From Sceloporus undulatus (Eukaryota > Chordata > Lepidosauria > Squamata > Phrynosomatidae): a stretch of DNA of 64,000 nucleotides. A model generated the notes under the pieces. That model saw only the letters and a program-made list of their open reading frames with translations. It did no database searches and was not told where the DNA came from. The first letter of the stretch is position 1, and every line of letters begins with the position of its first letter. Where the stretch lies: positions 113,676,230 through 113,740,229 of the forward strand of contig NC_056527.1 in assembly GCF_019175285.1 (NCBI RefSeq), in the 5' to 3' direction. Made by a program: the position numbers and the translations under genes. Positions 11,140 to 22,201 of the stretch are shown here, one piece after another.

Positions 11140-11285
11140 GTCCTATCAAACTGAGAACTGTGGTTTGTTGTGGCACCAGAGCTCTCTGACAAAACCACAG
11201 TTCACACAGTTCTCTAGCATTGAGCCAGGGCAGTTAAAGTGGTCTCAAACTGGATTATTTCTGCAGTCTGTTTTGGTCCTTAGTC
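11140..11285 (+). mobile_element. Palindromic MITE, partial
   Basis: Contains 'tagcattgagccagggcagt' and 'ctggattatttctgcagt', the right arm of a common palindromic squamate MITE; the left arm is worn. Six or more relatives occur in this window (see 21.75, 38.0, 38.57, 43.67, 48.14 and 60.83 kb). Confidence 0.65.
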
Positions 11286-11949
11286 AACTTTAGGACAGCT
11301 AACAACTACAACAAGCATCCCAAAGGAGAGAATTCCACATTTTCGGAGCAGCCTTCACTAAACACATCTGTCATAGGAACAAGAGAAAACTGTCTCCCAA
11401 AGATCTTAAAACTCAAGCAGGCTCATTCAAGCTCATACAGTTTCACATTAATCTGAATCCAAGCCATATTGGACTTTATAGTTGGTAGCCAGCACTTTGA
11501 ATAATTCCTGGAAATGGATCGGTAACCAGTAGAAGCAGGTGCAGCAAGGTCATGTGTTCCCTTGTAAGCAGTCCCAGTCCATGGCCTGCCCACAGTTTAC
11601 TGGACTCTCTGATGTTGCTAAACAGTTTCTAAAGGCAGCTTGACATAGAATATGTTAGAGTAGTCCAAATGAGATGCATTCAGCAGGTGTTAACATAGCC
11701 AATTCCAACAGGTCAAGGAATGAATGCATATGACCTATACATTTTGTCTGTTCAAACACACTCATATATGCCACTCAAACTGAGTATCAACTACACAGGG
11801 AAGCTGTATCCCATGCTATTGTAAAGTAAGACAATTGCTGAAATCCTACAATACTGTATATATGATCTTAAAAAGGTCTACTGGGAAGTAGCTGTTTTGA
11901 TTGTACTATGATCTTTTGAAACAAGGAAGGATACTTTCTCTCAAGTACA

Positions 11950-12145
11950 GTGTGCCTGCATTATACATGGGTGCGCTATATGCGGCTTTGAGCGTATGCG
12001 CTAAAGCCACAGGGAGCGCGTGGGGCACGTGGGGCAGCACGTTCCATTCAGATGAATGGGGCTCAAACATAGGTGGAATTCGCCTTACGCGAGGGAGTCC
12101 AGAACTGATCCCCCGCGTAAGACAAGGTTCCACTGTAATACATTA
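11950..12145. repeat. CpG-rich repeat-like patch
   Basis: Stands out from the AT-rich surroundings by dense CpG ('gcgctatatgcggc', 'cttacgcgagggagtcc'). The right end reads 'aaggttccactgta' and the left 'cagtgtgcctgcatt'. These weakly suggest inverted ends of a DNA transposon remnant, but the family is not recognised. Confidence 0.35.
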
Positions 12146-12428
12146 AATAGGGGCTCAGAACCATCTGCATATGCCCACAGTGAAGATTTTGTTCTGTTCA
12201 ATTCACAACAGTGTAATATGTGCCTTTTGTTCTGTTGCAACACTAAGAATGAAGAAGGATAACATATCCATGCTCAGGTTCTGCCCATGTTTAAAACCAA
12301 CACAGACAGAGACAGTTTCTTCCATCACTAAGCAGCAATATTTTGTTTAATATTGGCTTCAGTCTTCCTTCTTGTCCGAAAACATCATCCTATTCATATG
12401 TACAAATGTTACTCACCTTCTACAAATC

Positions 12429-12436
12429 ATGCAAAT
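12429..12436 (+). promoter_or_regulatory. Distal octamer of V4
   Basis: Perfect ATGCAAAT, 62 bp upstream of a second perfect copy; the same pair and spacing is found before V8. Confidence 0.7.
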
Positions 12437-12490
12437 GTAGACAAATATTGGCTTGTGAAAGGCCTCTGTTGATCTTTTCCAGTCAAGTAG

Positions 12491-12498
12491 ATGCAAAT
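12491..12498 (+). promoter_or_regulatory. Proximal octamer of V4
   Basis: Perfect ATGCAAAT, 126 bp before the V4 leader ATG. Confidence 0.8.
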
Positions 12499-12624
12499 AC
12501 ATGGGTAACTCCCTGTTCTAATTCTGGGATATACTGTCCCTGCCCCAACTACAACCATCCACACAACTGTTTGTGACTGACTCTGACCATTTTTGGCTTC
12601 ATCTCAATTGGAAGAAAAGAAGAA

Positions 12625-13066
12625 ATGTTACATTGGATCCATCTTGTTGTTATTTTTACACTTTGCTATGGTAGTGTTTATTCTTTCAGATAAAGAGAAT
12701 AGTGATGTGTTTCAATTCTCAGTCTGCCTAAAAATGATTTTTATTTTCCCCTTCCAGATGTGGAGTCAGTGATCCAGTTGGAGGAGTCTGGAGGGGGTTT
12801 GAGAAAACCTGGGGAGTCCCTCCACCTCTCCTGCCATGCCTCTGGGTTTGATTTCAGCGGCTCCTACATGAGCTGGGTCAGACACGCTCCTGGGAAAGGT
12901 CTGGAGTGGGTTGCCCTATTCGCCCATCCAATCCCCCTGATAAATACTATCCAGATGCATTGAAAGGCCGTTTCATCATCTCCCGGGACAATTCAAACAG
13001 TCTGCTATATTTGCAAATAAACACCCTGAAACCTGAGGACACTGCAGTCTATTACTGTGTAAGAGA
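12625..13066 (+). pseudogene. IGHV: IGHV segment V4, VH3-like, frameshifted in CDR2
   Basis: The leader exon is 12625-12670 (MLHWIHLVVIFTLCY), donor 'ggtagt'; acceptor 'ccttccag' opens the V exon at 12758. FR1 reads '[20 protein letters not shown]', FR2 '[16 protein letters not shown]'. After the codons for Val-Ala the frame is lost in CDR2: the upstream frame runs to a stop at about 12961-12963, while FR3 '[17 protein letters not shown]' and 'AVYYCVR' continue in another frame. Compared with V8 this is a net one-base loss (or two-base gain) within roughly 12,920-12,945. Promoter, splice sites and RSS survive, so it could rearrange but not encode a normal V domain. Closest relatives are V8 and V9. 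A sequencing error in the short C-rich run of CDR2 cannot be excluded. Confidence 0.85.
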
Positions 13067-13105
13067 CACAATGAGGGGAAGTGAATGTGAAGTCAAGCAA
13101 AAAAA
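13067..13105 (+). promoter_or_regulatory. 23-RSS of V4 (weakened)
   Basis: Heptamer CACAATG (one change, inside the heptamer, from CACAGTG) at 13067-13073. With a 23-bp spacer the nonamer is GCAAAAAAA at 13097-13105. Probably weaker than the RSSs of the intact units. Confidence 0.75.
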
Positions 13106-13259
13106 CCTTTTTTTCAGTTGACTCATTCTACCCAGATTCATCTCTGCTGTGTCCAAAAGAAGCAACTGTGTGCCAATAGGTGTGTATACACAAAATAACA
13201 GGACATTCCTATGCTCCACTGAGCCCAGGTTGTGAGTCTTGACCATGAGATGATACCTA

Positions 13260-15100
13260 AGTTCCCTTCATACTTCTTTTTCTTTTTAAATTTTCTCTAA
13301 AAATATCACATCTTACCATGTTTTCATCTGAACCACATGAATCTATGTACATGTAAATGCATTTAGGCTGTGTATATGATATTGTAGTTTAAAGGCATAG
13401 TTTTAATTTTTTGTGTTGTTTATGTAACATCTATGACCACTGCATTCAGTGGTATAGAGAGTTATGATTTACAAGTAACATTAGTACAGAACACATTACT
13501 AAGGAATCTGTATGGTGTGGTATGGGCAGAGGTCAAGAGAGATCAGTGACACAATAATATTTATTTATTTATTTATTTCCCACTTCTCTCTATGGATCGA
13601 ATACCATGCGTTACTTCACTGGGTGATACCAACCCTAGTGATGCCACTGTCATTAGGGTTGTCAGTTCGGATTATCCCAAGTGCTGAGATTTCTGGACCA
13701 AAATTTCAGATTTAGGTTTGACTCTGGTGGTGTCATGAAGTGTTATCCATTAATGCTAATCACAATGACTCACAACTTTATGCATTAAGTATTGATCAGA
13801 GCTGCTCACAGTTTGCCATTCAAACACATACACAAACACAAGCACTGTAAATATTTTCCTGTTTGGAAATTAAGATAGAAATCATAACTAAAAGAGCTAC
13901 TCCCAGAGCAAGGTGAAAAGAAGAAATGATTCTTATCTACCTAGGAAAATGGGATAAGAAATATTTAATAATTTACTTGCCTCTAGTCAGAAAGTGAGAT
14001 CTGGCAATCCCAGACATCATGAGAAGGAATATAAGTATTGAAGGCAATGACCCCAGATGTAGATAGTAGAGATGAAAAGCCTACCATTTACTGCCATTCA
14101 CACAACAAAAATATTTTATGTCCTACTGTTGAATGACCTGTTCTGAATCAATTGTACAACTCAGTTGTGCGTATTAGTGCTCCACAGAAATCAGTTTCTG
14201 AAGATCCTCTGGAAGAAGCATAATGATTTATTAAGGAGTATAATTAGGATGAGATGACATCTGACATTCCTCTTGAGTAGTGCAAGCTGGTACTAATGTA
14301 GTTACATTGTGATTGCACTACCCCACAGTTCTGCTGAATACTGGTAGTGTGCAACTTATCCTGTGTCTGCCAATATACCTACTCATTGTGCAATGGGAGA
14401 TATGCAGTGATACACTGAAGACAGTGACAAATAGTTATGAACCATAGACAAAATGTGCCACTACATGGCTGGAACCCTGTTGGTTACTCCCAGCTAGGGT
14501 AGTCAGATTGAATAACTTCTTGAATGGTAAGTCAATGCATAGGTTAAATCAATTGATTCTATGGCTTCTTCTAGATAGGGCTAACAATTTAAACTCAATG
14601 TGCAACACTTGTGGAACTCCACTTATGTGGACTAATACTGTATGTCCATTGCAACAATACAAATACATGTGTAAGGTAACTTAAATATATCTATGACACT
14701 AATAGTATTATGGTCAGAATGTTTCCTTGTAGCAAACACGAAGTTTGAAATAAACCTTTCCCAATAGACAGCTATATCCTTTAAAATGGAATTGTTTTTA
14801 TATGAAATTGTGCTGGATCTATTGGATGGGATCACTGTCACCTGACAAAATTCATTTGGGTAAATGCCTGTATGGGAAATACAGCATCAACTCATCCAAG
14901 TAATCCTGGGAGGAGATCAGTGATAGAATACAAATAACAGAACAGTCAGATTACAACAGGAGAACCAGTCATATATGAAGCAAGAAATATTACTGAAATT
15001 TCTAATGTTAAGGGTCTGATCATTAAACCTGGAGGACTGTGAGACTAAGCTTCAATAAACCGATGAAATTAATCTTGAGTGCTCTGAATACGTCTCAAGA
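13260..15100. other. Spacer between V4 and V5, no gene seen
   Basis: AT-rich with a (TTTA)n run near 13,558. No exon, V remnant or recognised repeat; short open frames on both strands carry no family motif. Confidence 0.5.
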
Positions 15101-15313
15101 AATTGAATGCCAGAGCATTAAGTCACAAAAACTGCCAGTTTTGTACTTTCTGGGCACAAAGTAATTTTGATACAGAAAAAAAAAATCTGAGGGATACAAA
15201 AGATGGGTTCTGAATATAGGTGGAATTTGAAGGACTGTAATGAAAATGAGATGAGATCGCATCCCTCTTCCTAATAATCCATTTATATTTCAGGTATTGT
15301 AAGGGGATGGTTA

Positions 15314-15321
15314 ATGCAAAT
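15314..15321 (+). promoter_or_regulatory. Octamer ATGCAAAT of V5
   Basis: Perfect octamer 131 bp before the V5 ATG, followed about 80 bp later by a TATA-like 'gatataaagg'. Confidence 0.85.
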
Positions 15322-15452
15322 TCCTCCAGGAAATGGTAGGCATGCTGAGAAACCCTCTTCAAAAGAGAAACCCTTCAAATAGAAGATTGAATATCCCCTG
15401 ATATAAAGGTCCCTCTTTCCTGCCCAGTGAGGATATTTCTCCAGTTAACATT

Positions 15453-15906
15453 ATGAAGTCCTTGCTATTCTTGTATTTTTTGGTGGCCTTAGCAAAAGGT
15501 AAGTTTATCTCCTATTCCACATCTAAACACTTTCCTGTATTGTATTGTAAAGGATATTAGATATTCATTGGAATGCTCTCTCTTTCCTAGGAGTTTTCTC
15601 AGATGTTCAACTCATATCTTCTGGACCAGGAATGGTGAGACCTAGGGAGACTCTCAATCTACTCTGTCATGTGACTGGCTTCTCCATCTCTACTCAGTAT
15701 TATGAATGGCACTGGATCCGACAGCCTCCTGGCAAGGGTTTAGAATGGGTTGCAGGAATATACCCCTATAGCGGGAGCACATATTATGCCGCTTCCCTAA
15801 AGAGTCGCACCACCATCTCTTCAGACACCTCCAAGAATGAGTTCTCCCTCCAGCTGAGATCCGTGACACCAGAGGACTCAGCTGTCTACTTCTGTGCCCG
15901 AAGAGA
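15453..15906 (+). CDS. IGHV: IGHV segment V5, VH4-like (apparently functional)
   Basis: The leader exon is 15453-15498 ([15 protein letters not shown]), donor 'ggtaag'. After a 92-bp intron, acceptor 'tttcctag' opens the V exon at 15591-15906. After GVFS the mature start is '[20 protein letters not shown]'. Cys23 is in 'LLCHVT', FR2 is '[15 protein letters not shown]', CDR2 '[17 protein letters not shown]', FR3 '[16 protein letters not shown]', and Cys104 in 'AVYFCAR'. The Pro-Gly in FR1, the 'SLKSR' and the Phe at 103 are typical of clan II (VH4-like) segments. The exon is open throughout. It is the duplication partner of V7 at 23.1 kb, from which it differs at only a few residues. Confidence 0.92.
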
Positions 15907-15946
15907 CACAGTGAGACAGTTTCTATTGGGACTGCATACAAAAAGA
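15907..15946 (+). promoter_or_regulatory. RSS of V5
   Basis: Heptamer CACAGTG 15907-15913. The best nonamer, ACAAAAAGA (15938-15946), is 24 bp away; at exactly 23 bp the nine bases are TACAAAAAG. V7 has the same arrangement. Confidence 0.85.
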
Positions 15947-16489
15947 GGAAACTGATTTTACTGTAAACATTTCCTAGTCACACTTAGTAGTCAGCTGAAA
16001 GAACAATTAGCAGAGAAATTAGCAAAACAATTAGCAAAATAATCCACACTAAAGAGAGTATTGTATTGCTTCTCCAACATTCATTGAACTTGGTGAAAAA
16101 ACTGACTTCTGGGTAAAAAAGAATGAGGGGGGGAGGAACAATTCACCCATTCCTGTTTTGTTAGCTGAGACTCATAGAGGTGTTTGCATCAGGCCAACAC
16201 TATAGAAAACATCTTTGGTACAGTTATAGCTGCAGTGACATCAAGATTGCAGATTGGTCTGTGTACTGAATAGTTAAGATGGAAAAAACCCAGTTTAAAA
16301 TATTCAGAAAATGGTTGAAAAACATGTTCGTTGTGTTTTGAGAAACCCTGAGAAGAAGAATTCTGAGTGGTAGATCTGAGTCTCATCATTGTCTGTTCAT
16401 TGGAATAGCTGCATGTGATATATTCAACATGAGATATATTCAACCAAAAGTCTAATACAACTGAAGAAACCATGCCAGATTACAAAAAT

Positions 16490-17980
16490 TCAAAGGGTTT
16501 TCCCTCATAAAATTGTTCATCTTTCCCTCCAGTTCTTATCTGTTTTTGTTTTGTTTTGTTGCTTTGTTTTATTCTGAGTGTGTAGAGGGGATGCCGCATT
16601 AGGAAAAGGGAAAAGATAAAATCTTTTGCCTCAACTCATAAGTCCTTATTAGTCCCAACAGGAAAAAAATACAGGCAGTTGCTGACTTGAGCAATGACTC
16701 TAAAGGGAAGCTGGAACTCTCAGAATTCAGATTTCGTTAATCAATTAAAGGTGTCTGACGTGCCATTCTGAATCAGCATCTGTGATATTAAGCATACTAT
16801 GACTCTCATTAAGGAAACTTTTGGGGAAATTGGTTTAGATGGACCAGCTATGGAAGCAAAGCCATACTTCAGAGTGAACACAGCACAGACCTCTCAGACT
16901 TGGAAAAATTACCATGACAGTAAACTGAACTATGCATGCTGGGGCATAGACAGAGTGTGTCCTTCAGCCACCCAAAACTCTGTGCAGAAAGGTTATAGGT
17001 CCTTAGCTGGCACTCACTTCTTGTCTCTTCATAAAGCTCTTGTCTGCTGTATCTTCTAAGAGGGCAGCAATGATGAGTAGAAAAGAGTAAAAACACATTG
17101 GCTACAAGGACTTTGAAGCATGGTTTCAGCTCTCAAGTTGATCATTTCCTTTGTGTGTAGGGCTGGGGGCAAACTGCCTTGCCCTCCCCATCCACACAGC
17201 CACCTAGACCACTGCTGAGGCAGCCATCCCCCCAAGACCTTCAGGGTTCAGCATGGTTACAGCCACACCAGATTCTGAAGCCAGGTGCTTCTCCCAAAGT
17301 CTTCACTGGTAATGCCAGATCCTGAAGGCACTCCCACCAGCAGCCCCTACTACTGAAGAGAGTAGTGTTGCAGCGTGCCAGGGTGGTGGTGAGCAAGCAG
17401 GAAAGGACAATGATTCCTTCCTGCTTTGGAAAAGCAGGCATACATGGCAAGTGCCCTAGATGGGGGAATAGTGATTTCTGTCTGCAGTACCAATACAAGG
17501 GAAAATCTAGGAAGTTTTTGGTGGCTTCACTGCTGAGCTGCCTGATGATGTTACAGCAGCCGAGCCAGCAGACTCCTTGTCTGCTATACCAGCAAGAAAC
17601 ATATTCTATATACATTAGCTGGAAAGTTAGCAGTGTCACAGTGTTAGAGGCGGAAGAAGGGATGCCTCCATGCACATCCTGTATTTTCTCTTGCCACCTC
17701 ACTAGACCTTTCTAGTCACTTGAAGGAAGGACACATTAAACATAAAAGATAATATAGCAGAACTTGAAACTAGACATTAAATGACAAGAGCAGTCCAAAC
17801 TATGCCTATTTCCACATTGATTTCATCAAAACCACTAGGATCAATGTCAGAGAAAATACTTCGGGCATGTTAATATTAATTTTGAATATATCATTATTTC
17901 TTCTTCAGAATTTTAACAGGAGAGACAAAACTAATGTTGCCTGACTCAGAATGTTTTTTGTTTCTTCTATGCCATGCCTG
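16490..17980. other. Junction region between the two V blocks
   Basis: This falls between the homologous blocks 9.6-16.5 and 18.0-24.0 kb. It includes a GC-richer stretch, 17,160-17,710, open for 116 codons on the plus strand and 153 on the minus strand. Neither translation resembles a protein family I know, so both are left unannotated. Confidence 0.45.
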
Positions 17981-18338
17981 AGTCAGACAGAAATATGATA
18001 TCAAATGAAACCCTGAACAAGACTTGGAATGCACTTGGATAATGTGTAAGACGACCTTCATTTTATCTTAGAAAATACAAATCCATGGCTGACAGGGACA
18101 ACAGCATTACAAAAAAAAAATCCACATAGTTGTTGAAACAACTGTCTGTGCAGCACAATGAGACACAGTGAGCAAGTTGATGGATGACAAGAAAGAATAT
18201 AAAGGACACCGTGATTTGAATGTAGCAAGCTTACAAGAGATGCATAGCTCCTAACCTTTACAGAATGGCTCTGGAACCTTGACTACTGGGGCTTTTTATT
18301 CTTTATCAGTCCTGTCACTTCTGTTTGTTGATGGATTT

Positions 18339-18346
18339 ATGCAAAG
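18339..18346 (+). promoter_or_regulatory. Variant octamer ATGCAAAG of V6
   Basis: Same one-base variant as at V3, 97 bp before the V6 ATG. Confidence 0.6.
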
Positions 18347-18443
18347 GCAAGAGGGCCTTCACTTCCTTCTTAAACCTTCAACCCATCTTACTTGACATAG
18401 ACTTCCTGGTGCTACAGACAGAGATCCAGGCCATCCTTCTGCA

Positions 18444-18881
18444 ATGCAACTCATTTTGAAAATACTCATTGCTCTGGCAGCTGCCTCCTCATGTATGTTG
18501 GGATTTCCATTTTTGCAATATAATATTGTTTTCTCTTTTGTTTTCTCTCTCTTAAGTTTATCTCCCTCCCTTCATCTTCTCCTGCCAGGTGTCATCTCAC
18601 AGGTGGTGCTGACCCAGTCAGATCCAGCATTGAAAAAATCTGGAGAATCCCATAAGCTGACCTGTGCCACAAGTGGGTTTGATCTTAGCAGCTATGGGAT
18701 GAATTGGATCAGACAGAAACCAGGGAAAGGATTAGAGTCGCTGGTATACTACTATGGCACTGCTTCTGGGCACAGCTATTATTCTTCTGTGATCCAAGGG
18801 CGATTCACAGCGTCTAAGGACAGCTCCAACTTCTATCTGCAAATGAACAATCTAAAAGCAGAAGACACAGCCATGTCCTAG
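18444..18881 (+). pseudogene. IGHV: IGHV segment V6, 'VVLTQSD' subfamily, 3' end deleted
   Basis: The leader exon is 18444-18492 (MQLILKILIALAAASS), donor 'tgtatg'; acceptor 'ctgccag' opens the V exon at 18589. FR1 '[16 protein letters not shown]', Cys23 in 'LTCATS', '[18 protein letters not shown]' (the usual Trp of LEW is Ser), FR3 '[20 protein letters not shown]'. After 'AEDTA' the sequence jumps to 'cctagcagacctcag'. Aligned to V3, about 31 bp are missing, taking the 'VYYCAR' codons with Cys104, the whole heptamer and the first bases of the spacer; a stop follows at 18879-18881. The nonamer remains. The unit therefore cannot be recognised normally by RAG and cannot fold as a V domain. It is the partner of V3 in the tandem duplication. 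Confidence 0.9.
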
Positions 18882-18891
18882 CAGACCTCAG

Positions 18892-18900
18892 ACAAAATCC
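18892..18900 (+). promoter_or_regulatory. Orphan RSS nonamer of V6
   Basis: ACAAAATCC, identical to the nonamer of V3, left behind after the deletion that removed the V6 heptamer. Confidence 0.7.
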
Positions 18901-18961
18901 CTTTGGTGCATTCATTTTAGAAAAAGTCGCCAACAGGGGCATTAGAAAGCCAGAAAAGAGA

Positions 18962-20290
18962 TTAATGAGGCAAAAGAGATACACCAAGAAAGGATAAGAT
19001 ACAATGGGAGATTATAAATTTTACATGGGCTGATCTAATTTCACTTTGCTTCCAGCGTTCATTGAAAAATGTGGGAGGTATTTGGGCTGAAATGATGATA
19101 CAAAATAAAGGAAGATTTTTACAAACAATTATGTAAAAAACAACAGAACTAGGCAGAAAAGGAAAGTAGTGGGAAGAATGTTGCATATTGATGAGGGAAC
19201 CAAACATTCTGGGGTAGAGGGAGATTCTATTAATTTATCATTACAGTACTTATAAATTAAACTATTTCTAGCTTACACAAATTAAGAGACCTCAGAGCAG
19301 AGAATAATGAGTCAACTCATCTTAAAATAACCTAAAGCCATTCTAAGATTTCAATTGCTTACCCAAAATAAAATACGCAAATTGTTAAGAGAACCCAAGA
19401 TGGCTGGTAATATACATTATACTTAATAAACCTACAGAAAATCATACAAGTTACCAATTATAATATTTAAAAATAACAAAAAATTAACTAAAGAACATAC
19501 AGAGAGCAACTACTAATAATATAATAAATTAAAATTACAACTAAAAACCAAAGAATATTATTTTTAAAAAAACTTTAAACACCAAGTTAAAACAGTTTAA
19601 AACATATTTAAACCATACTTTCAGATTAGTCTGAACCGAAGCCATATTGAACGTTATGGGTCATAGCTAGATCACTGAATAATTCCTGGAAATGGACCAG
19701 TAACCAGAGGTGCTGCTGCCACAAGGACATTGTATGTTCCCTTTAAGCAGTTCTGGCCAGCTGTCTGCCCACCAACTTTCTGGATCCTCTAAAGCTTCCA
19801 GACATTTCCCAAAGGCAGCCTGACATAGAATATGATTTGTTCTTGATGTGTGCCTTTCAAATGTTTCTGACTTATGGCAACCCTAAGGCGAACTCATCCT
19901 GGGGCTTTCTTGGCAAGATTTGCTTAGAGGAGGTTTGTCATTGCCTTTGTCAAGGCTGAGAGCATTTGACTTGCTCAAGATCAAGCAGTGGGTTTCATGG
20001 CCTAGTGGAGAATTGAATCCTAGTCACCAGAGTTGAAATTCAACACTTAAATGACAGAGTATGTTAGAGTGATATAAATGGGATATATTCAGCAAGCATA
20101 TGTCCCCATACCCAATTCTAGCATGTCAAGGAATGGGCACATATGACCACCAACACTCCAAATGCACTCATACCTGCTTCTGAAATCAGGCATTCAGGCT
20201 CAGATTTGACTCCAGGATGACATATTTTCAAAGTGAAGAAGTCATCCTGTTCAAGTTACAACAATGACATGTGTGACTATGAATCCACTG
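18962..20290. other. Spacer after V6, copy of 10.6-12.2 kb
   Basis: No gene. Diverged homology to the V3-V4 spacer is recognisable along much of its length, which marks the duplicated block. A minus-strand SINE is inserted at about 19,838-20,060 and has no counterpart in the other copy. Confidence 0.6.
19838..20060 (-). repeat. tRNA-derived SINE, minus strand
   Basis: Reverse complement reads through the 'cccactgcttgatcttgagc' block and the tail 'ccataagtcagaaacattt'. It is present in this block only and so postdates the duplication, or was lost from the other copy. Confidence 0.65.
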
Positions 20291-20580
20291 CACAACTAAG
20301 AATGAAGAAAGATAAACTATCTATACTCAGGACTGTCCTACATTTCAAACGGACACAGGTGGAAACAATGCAGATAGTTTCCTCCTTCACTAAGCAAACA
20401 TAAAAGTAAAAACCCTCTTTACCCTGTGGAATCATTCTGGACAGATTCATCTCTGCTCTACCCAAGCAAAGCAATTGTGTGCCAATGGGGTGTATGCACA
20501 AAATGACAACATGTTTCTTTGCTCCATTAAGACCAGTCTTGAGCTTGAGGTGATGACTGCACCAATGGATCATGAGGTCT
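20290..20580 (+). pseudogene. Scar of a deleted V unit (flanks only)
   Basis: 20,290-20,392 matches the 5' flank of the V4 unit (12,244-12,338; shared 'tttc..ccttcactaagc' and 'gaatgaagaa'). From about 20,405 it matches the 3' flank of V4 and V8 (13,096-13,230 and 25,690-25,830; shared 'cagattcatctctgct' and 'gtgtgccaat'). Promoter, leader, V exon and heptamer are gone, roughly 750 bp relative to V4. A nonamer-like GTAAAAACC survives at 20,406-20,414. It sits exactly where the duplicated block should have its V4 counterpart. Confidence 0.7.
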
Positions 20581-20589
20581 TCAGAAACA

Positions 20590-21750
20590 ACTCCTCCTCA
20601 TCACACAATTTTGGATGTTGAGATAACATTTGGAGGGTGGGGAAGCTATGCTTTCCAGTCCCTAGCAAAATATTGCAACTCTTATTTTCAGGGTTGCCAC
20701 GTGTTTTCATGTTCATGTCTTATTTCTCTGAAAATTGCAGGACTCAAAGGCATTAAGGAGGAGATACTCCCCCCCCCCAGTTTTTTCTCCTCCATGCTGA
20801 AAAGAATTAAACAAGATAGAGTTATTTATTTCTGGTATTTTGTGTGCTGTTAAATCACAGTACACTTAATCAGAAAACCAGTCAATGACCCAACATCAGA
20901 GTGCTGCATTCATCCTTTGGAGCCCCTCCAGGCTCTTGCATAATGATGCAAATTGATGCACAAGGCATGGCCCTCTAATGGCATTACACATATAACTCAG
21001 CTTCCAGAGTCTTGAAATGAATATGTGTATTCCACACTTGAGAAAAAAAAATCTCCCATCACTTCTCTTGAGGTGCTTACTTCTACATAGATCACCAACG
21101 GGATGCCAGCCAGGGAGAATCCCAAAATCATGGTTTCAGTGTTGAGCAGGAATATGAACTACCATCTCCATAGTTCTAGTGTGACATAATTATCAGTTTA
21201 TCAGGAAGACAGTACAAAGAACAAATACTTAGAGGTACCCTAAATACATGCCACTCTACTTTTGTTGCCTCAAATAACACATAGGCACATTCTTTGAGCA
21301 TTTTTACTTCCCACGGTACATAACTAACATTCCTCTCTCCCACTATTGCTGGACTAATCTGGGTGAATATCCAGCAGCATCTTATCTATTCTTCAGTCCA
21401 AAAAACAGGGCTTCTCCAGTTTCCCAAAAGAGGGCAGCAAAGACATAGCAAATATTTTTTAAAGAAGCCTTTAGTCTTGAAGAAAATAAAATAGTGATCC
21501 ACTCCGGCTGTTTTGTGGTTTCAGCTCTATGACTGATGGGTTCCTGTGACTGGCCAAAATTGGTATTTGTCCCTTGGGAATATAACTGATCCAGGAGACT
21601 TCTTTCTGGTGTGAAGTTATGATTATCCTTCTTCCTCTTCTAAAGGAACACAATTACTTGGTCAGCAGTGATATTCCTTTTAGCACCTTTTGAATTCATA
21701 ATTGTCTGTGCCTAATAAAAAGACATTGTGAGTATCCATTTCAGCCTGGT
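20590..21750. other. Spacer, no gene seen
   Basis: No exon recognised. The stretch around 21,410-21,600 resembles 1110-1300 and 8,680-8,900 ('cttctccagtttcccaaaag'). Confidence 0.45.
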
Positions 21751-21935
21751 TCAAAACAGACTGCAGAAATAATCCAATTTGAGATTGCCCTAACTGCCCT
21801 GACTCTTTGCTATGGAATCCTAGGAAGGCTAAATATCTCACAAAACTACAGTTCCCAGAATTCCCTAGCATTGAGCCAGGACAGTTAAAGCGATCTCAAA
21901 CTGGATTATTTCAGCTGTGTGTTTTGGACCTCTGT
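21750..21935 (+). mobile_element. Palindromic MITE
   Basis: Both arms are visible: 'actgcagaaataatcca' at the left and 'ctggattatttcagctgtg' at the right. The internal 'gttcccagaattccctagca' is typical of this family. It has no coding capacity. Confidence 0.75.
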
Positions 21936-22142
21936 CACTAAGCCTTTTTGGCTTTAACAGGCGTACACCACATTAGAAGTGAAAGTCAAACATATTGTGA
22001 GTGAATGTTATTACTCACAGATGACTTGTATATGGAAAAGCACAAGTCACACTTTATTTACTGATTCATTAAAATGTTTATATCCCATTTGTATACCAAG
22101 GTCTCAGGATGGTATACAATAAGACAAAACAATCAATTTAAA

Positions 22143-22144
<2 letters not shown>

Positions 22145-22201
<57 letters not shown>
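22145..22201. repeat. (TG)n(TA)n microsatellite
   Basis: About 17 TG units followed by about 12 TA units. Confidence 0.95.

Larger units (their letters stand above)
10630..12400. other. Spacer between V3 and V4 (duplicated further on)
   Basis: No gene seen. It has clear homology to 18.96-20.40 kb, for example the block with 'aataattcctggaaatgga' (11.5 and 19.7 kb) and 'gaatgaagaa' just before the V4 unit. It contains half of a palindromic MITE (11,140-11,285) and a locally CpG-rich patch at 11,950-12,145. Confidence 0.6.

Noticed and set aside
17241-17702. Long overlapping open frames on both strands (153 codons minus, 116 plus)
   Set aside because: Neither translation shows a domain, signal peptide or splice context that I recognise; the stretch is locally GC-rich, which lengthens chance frames.
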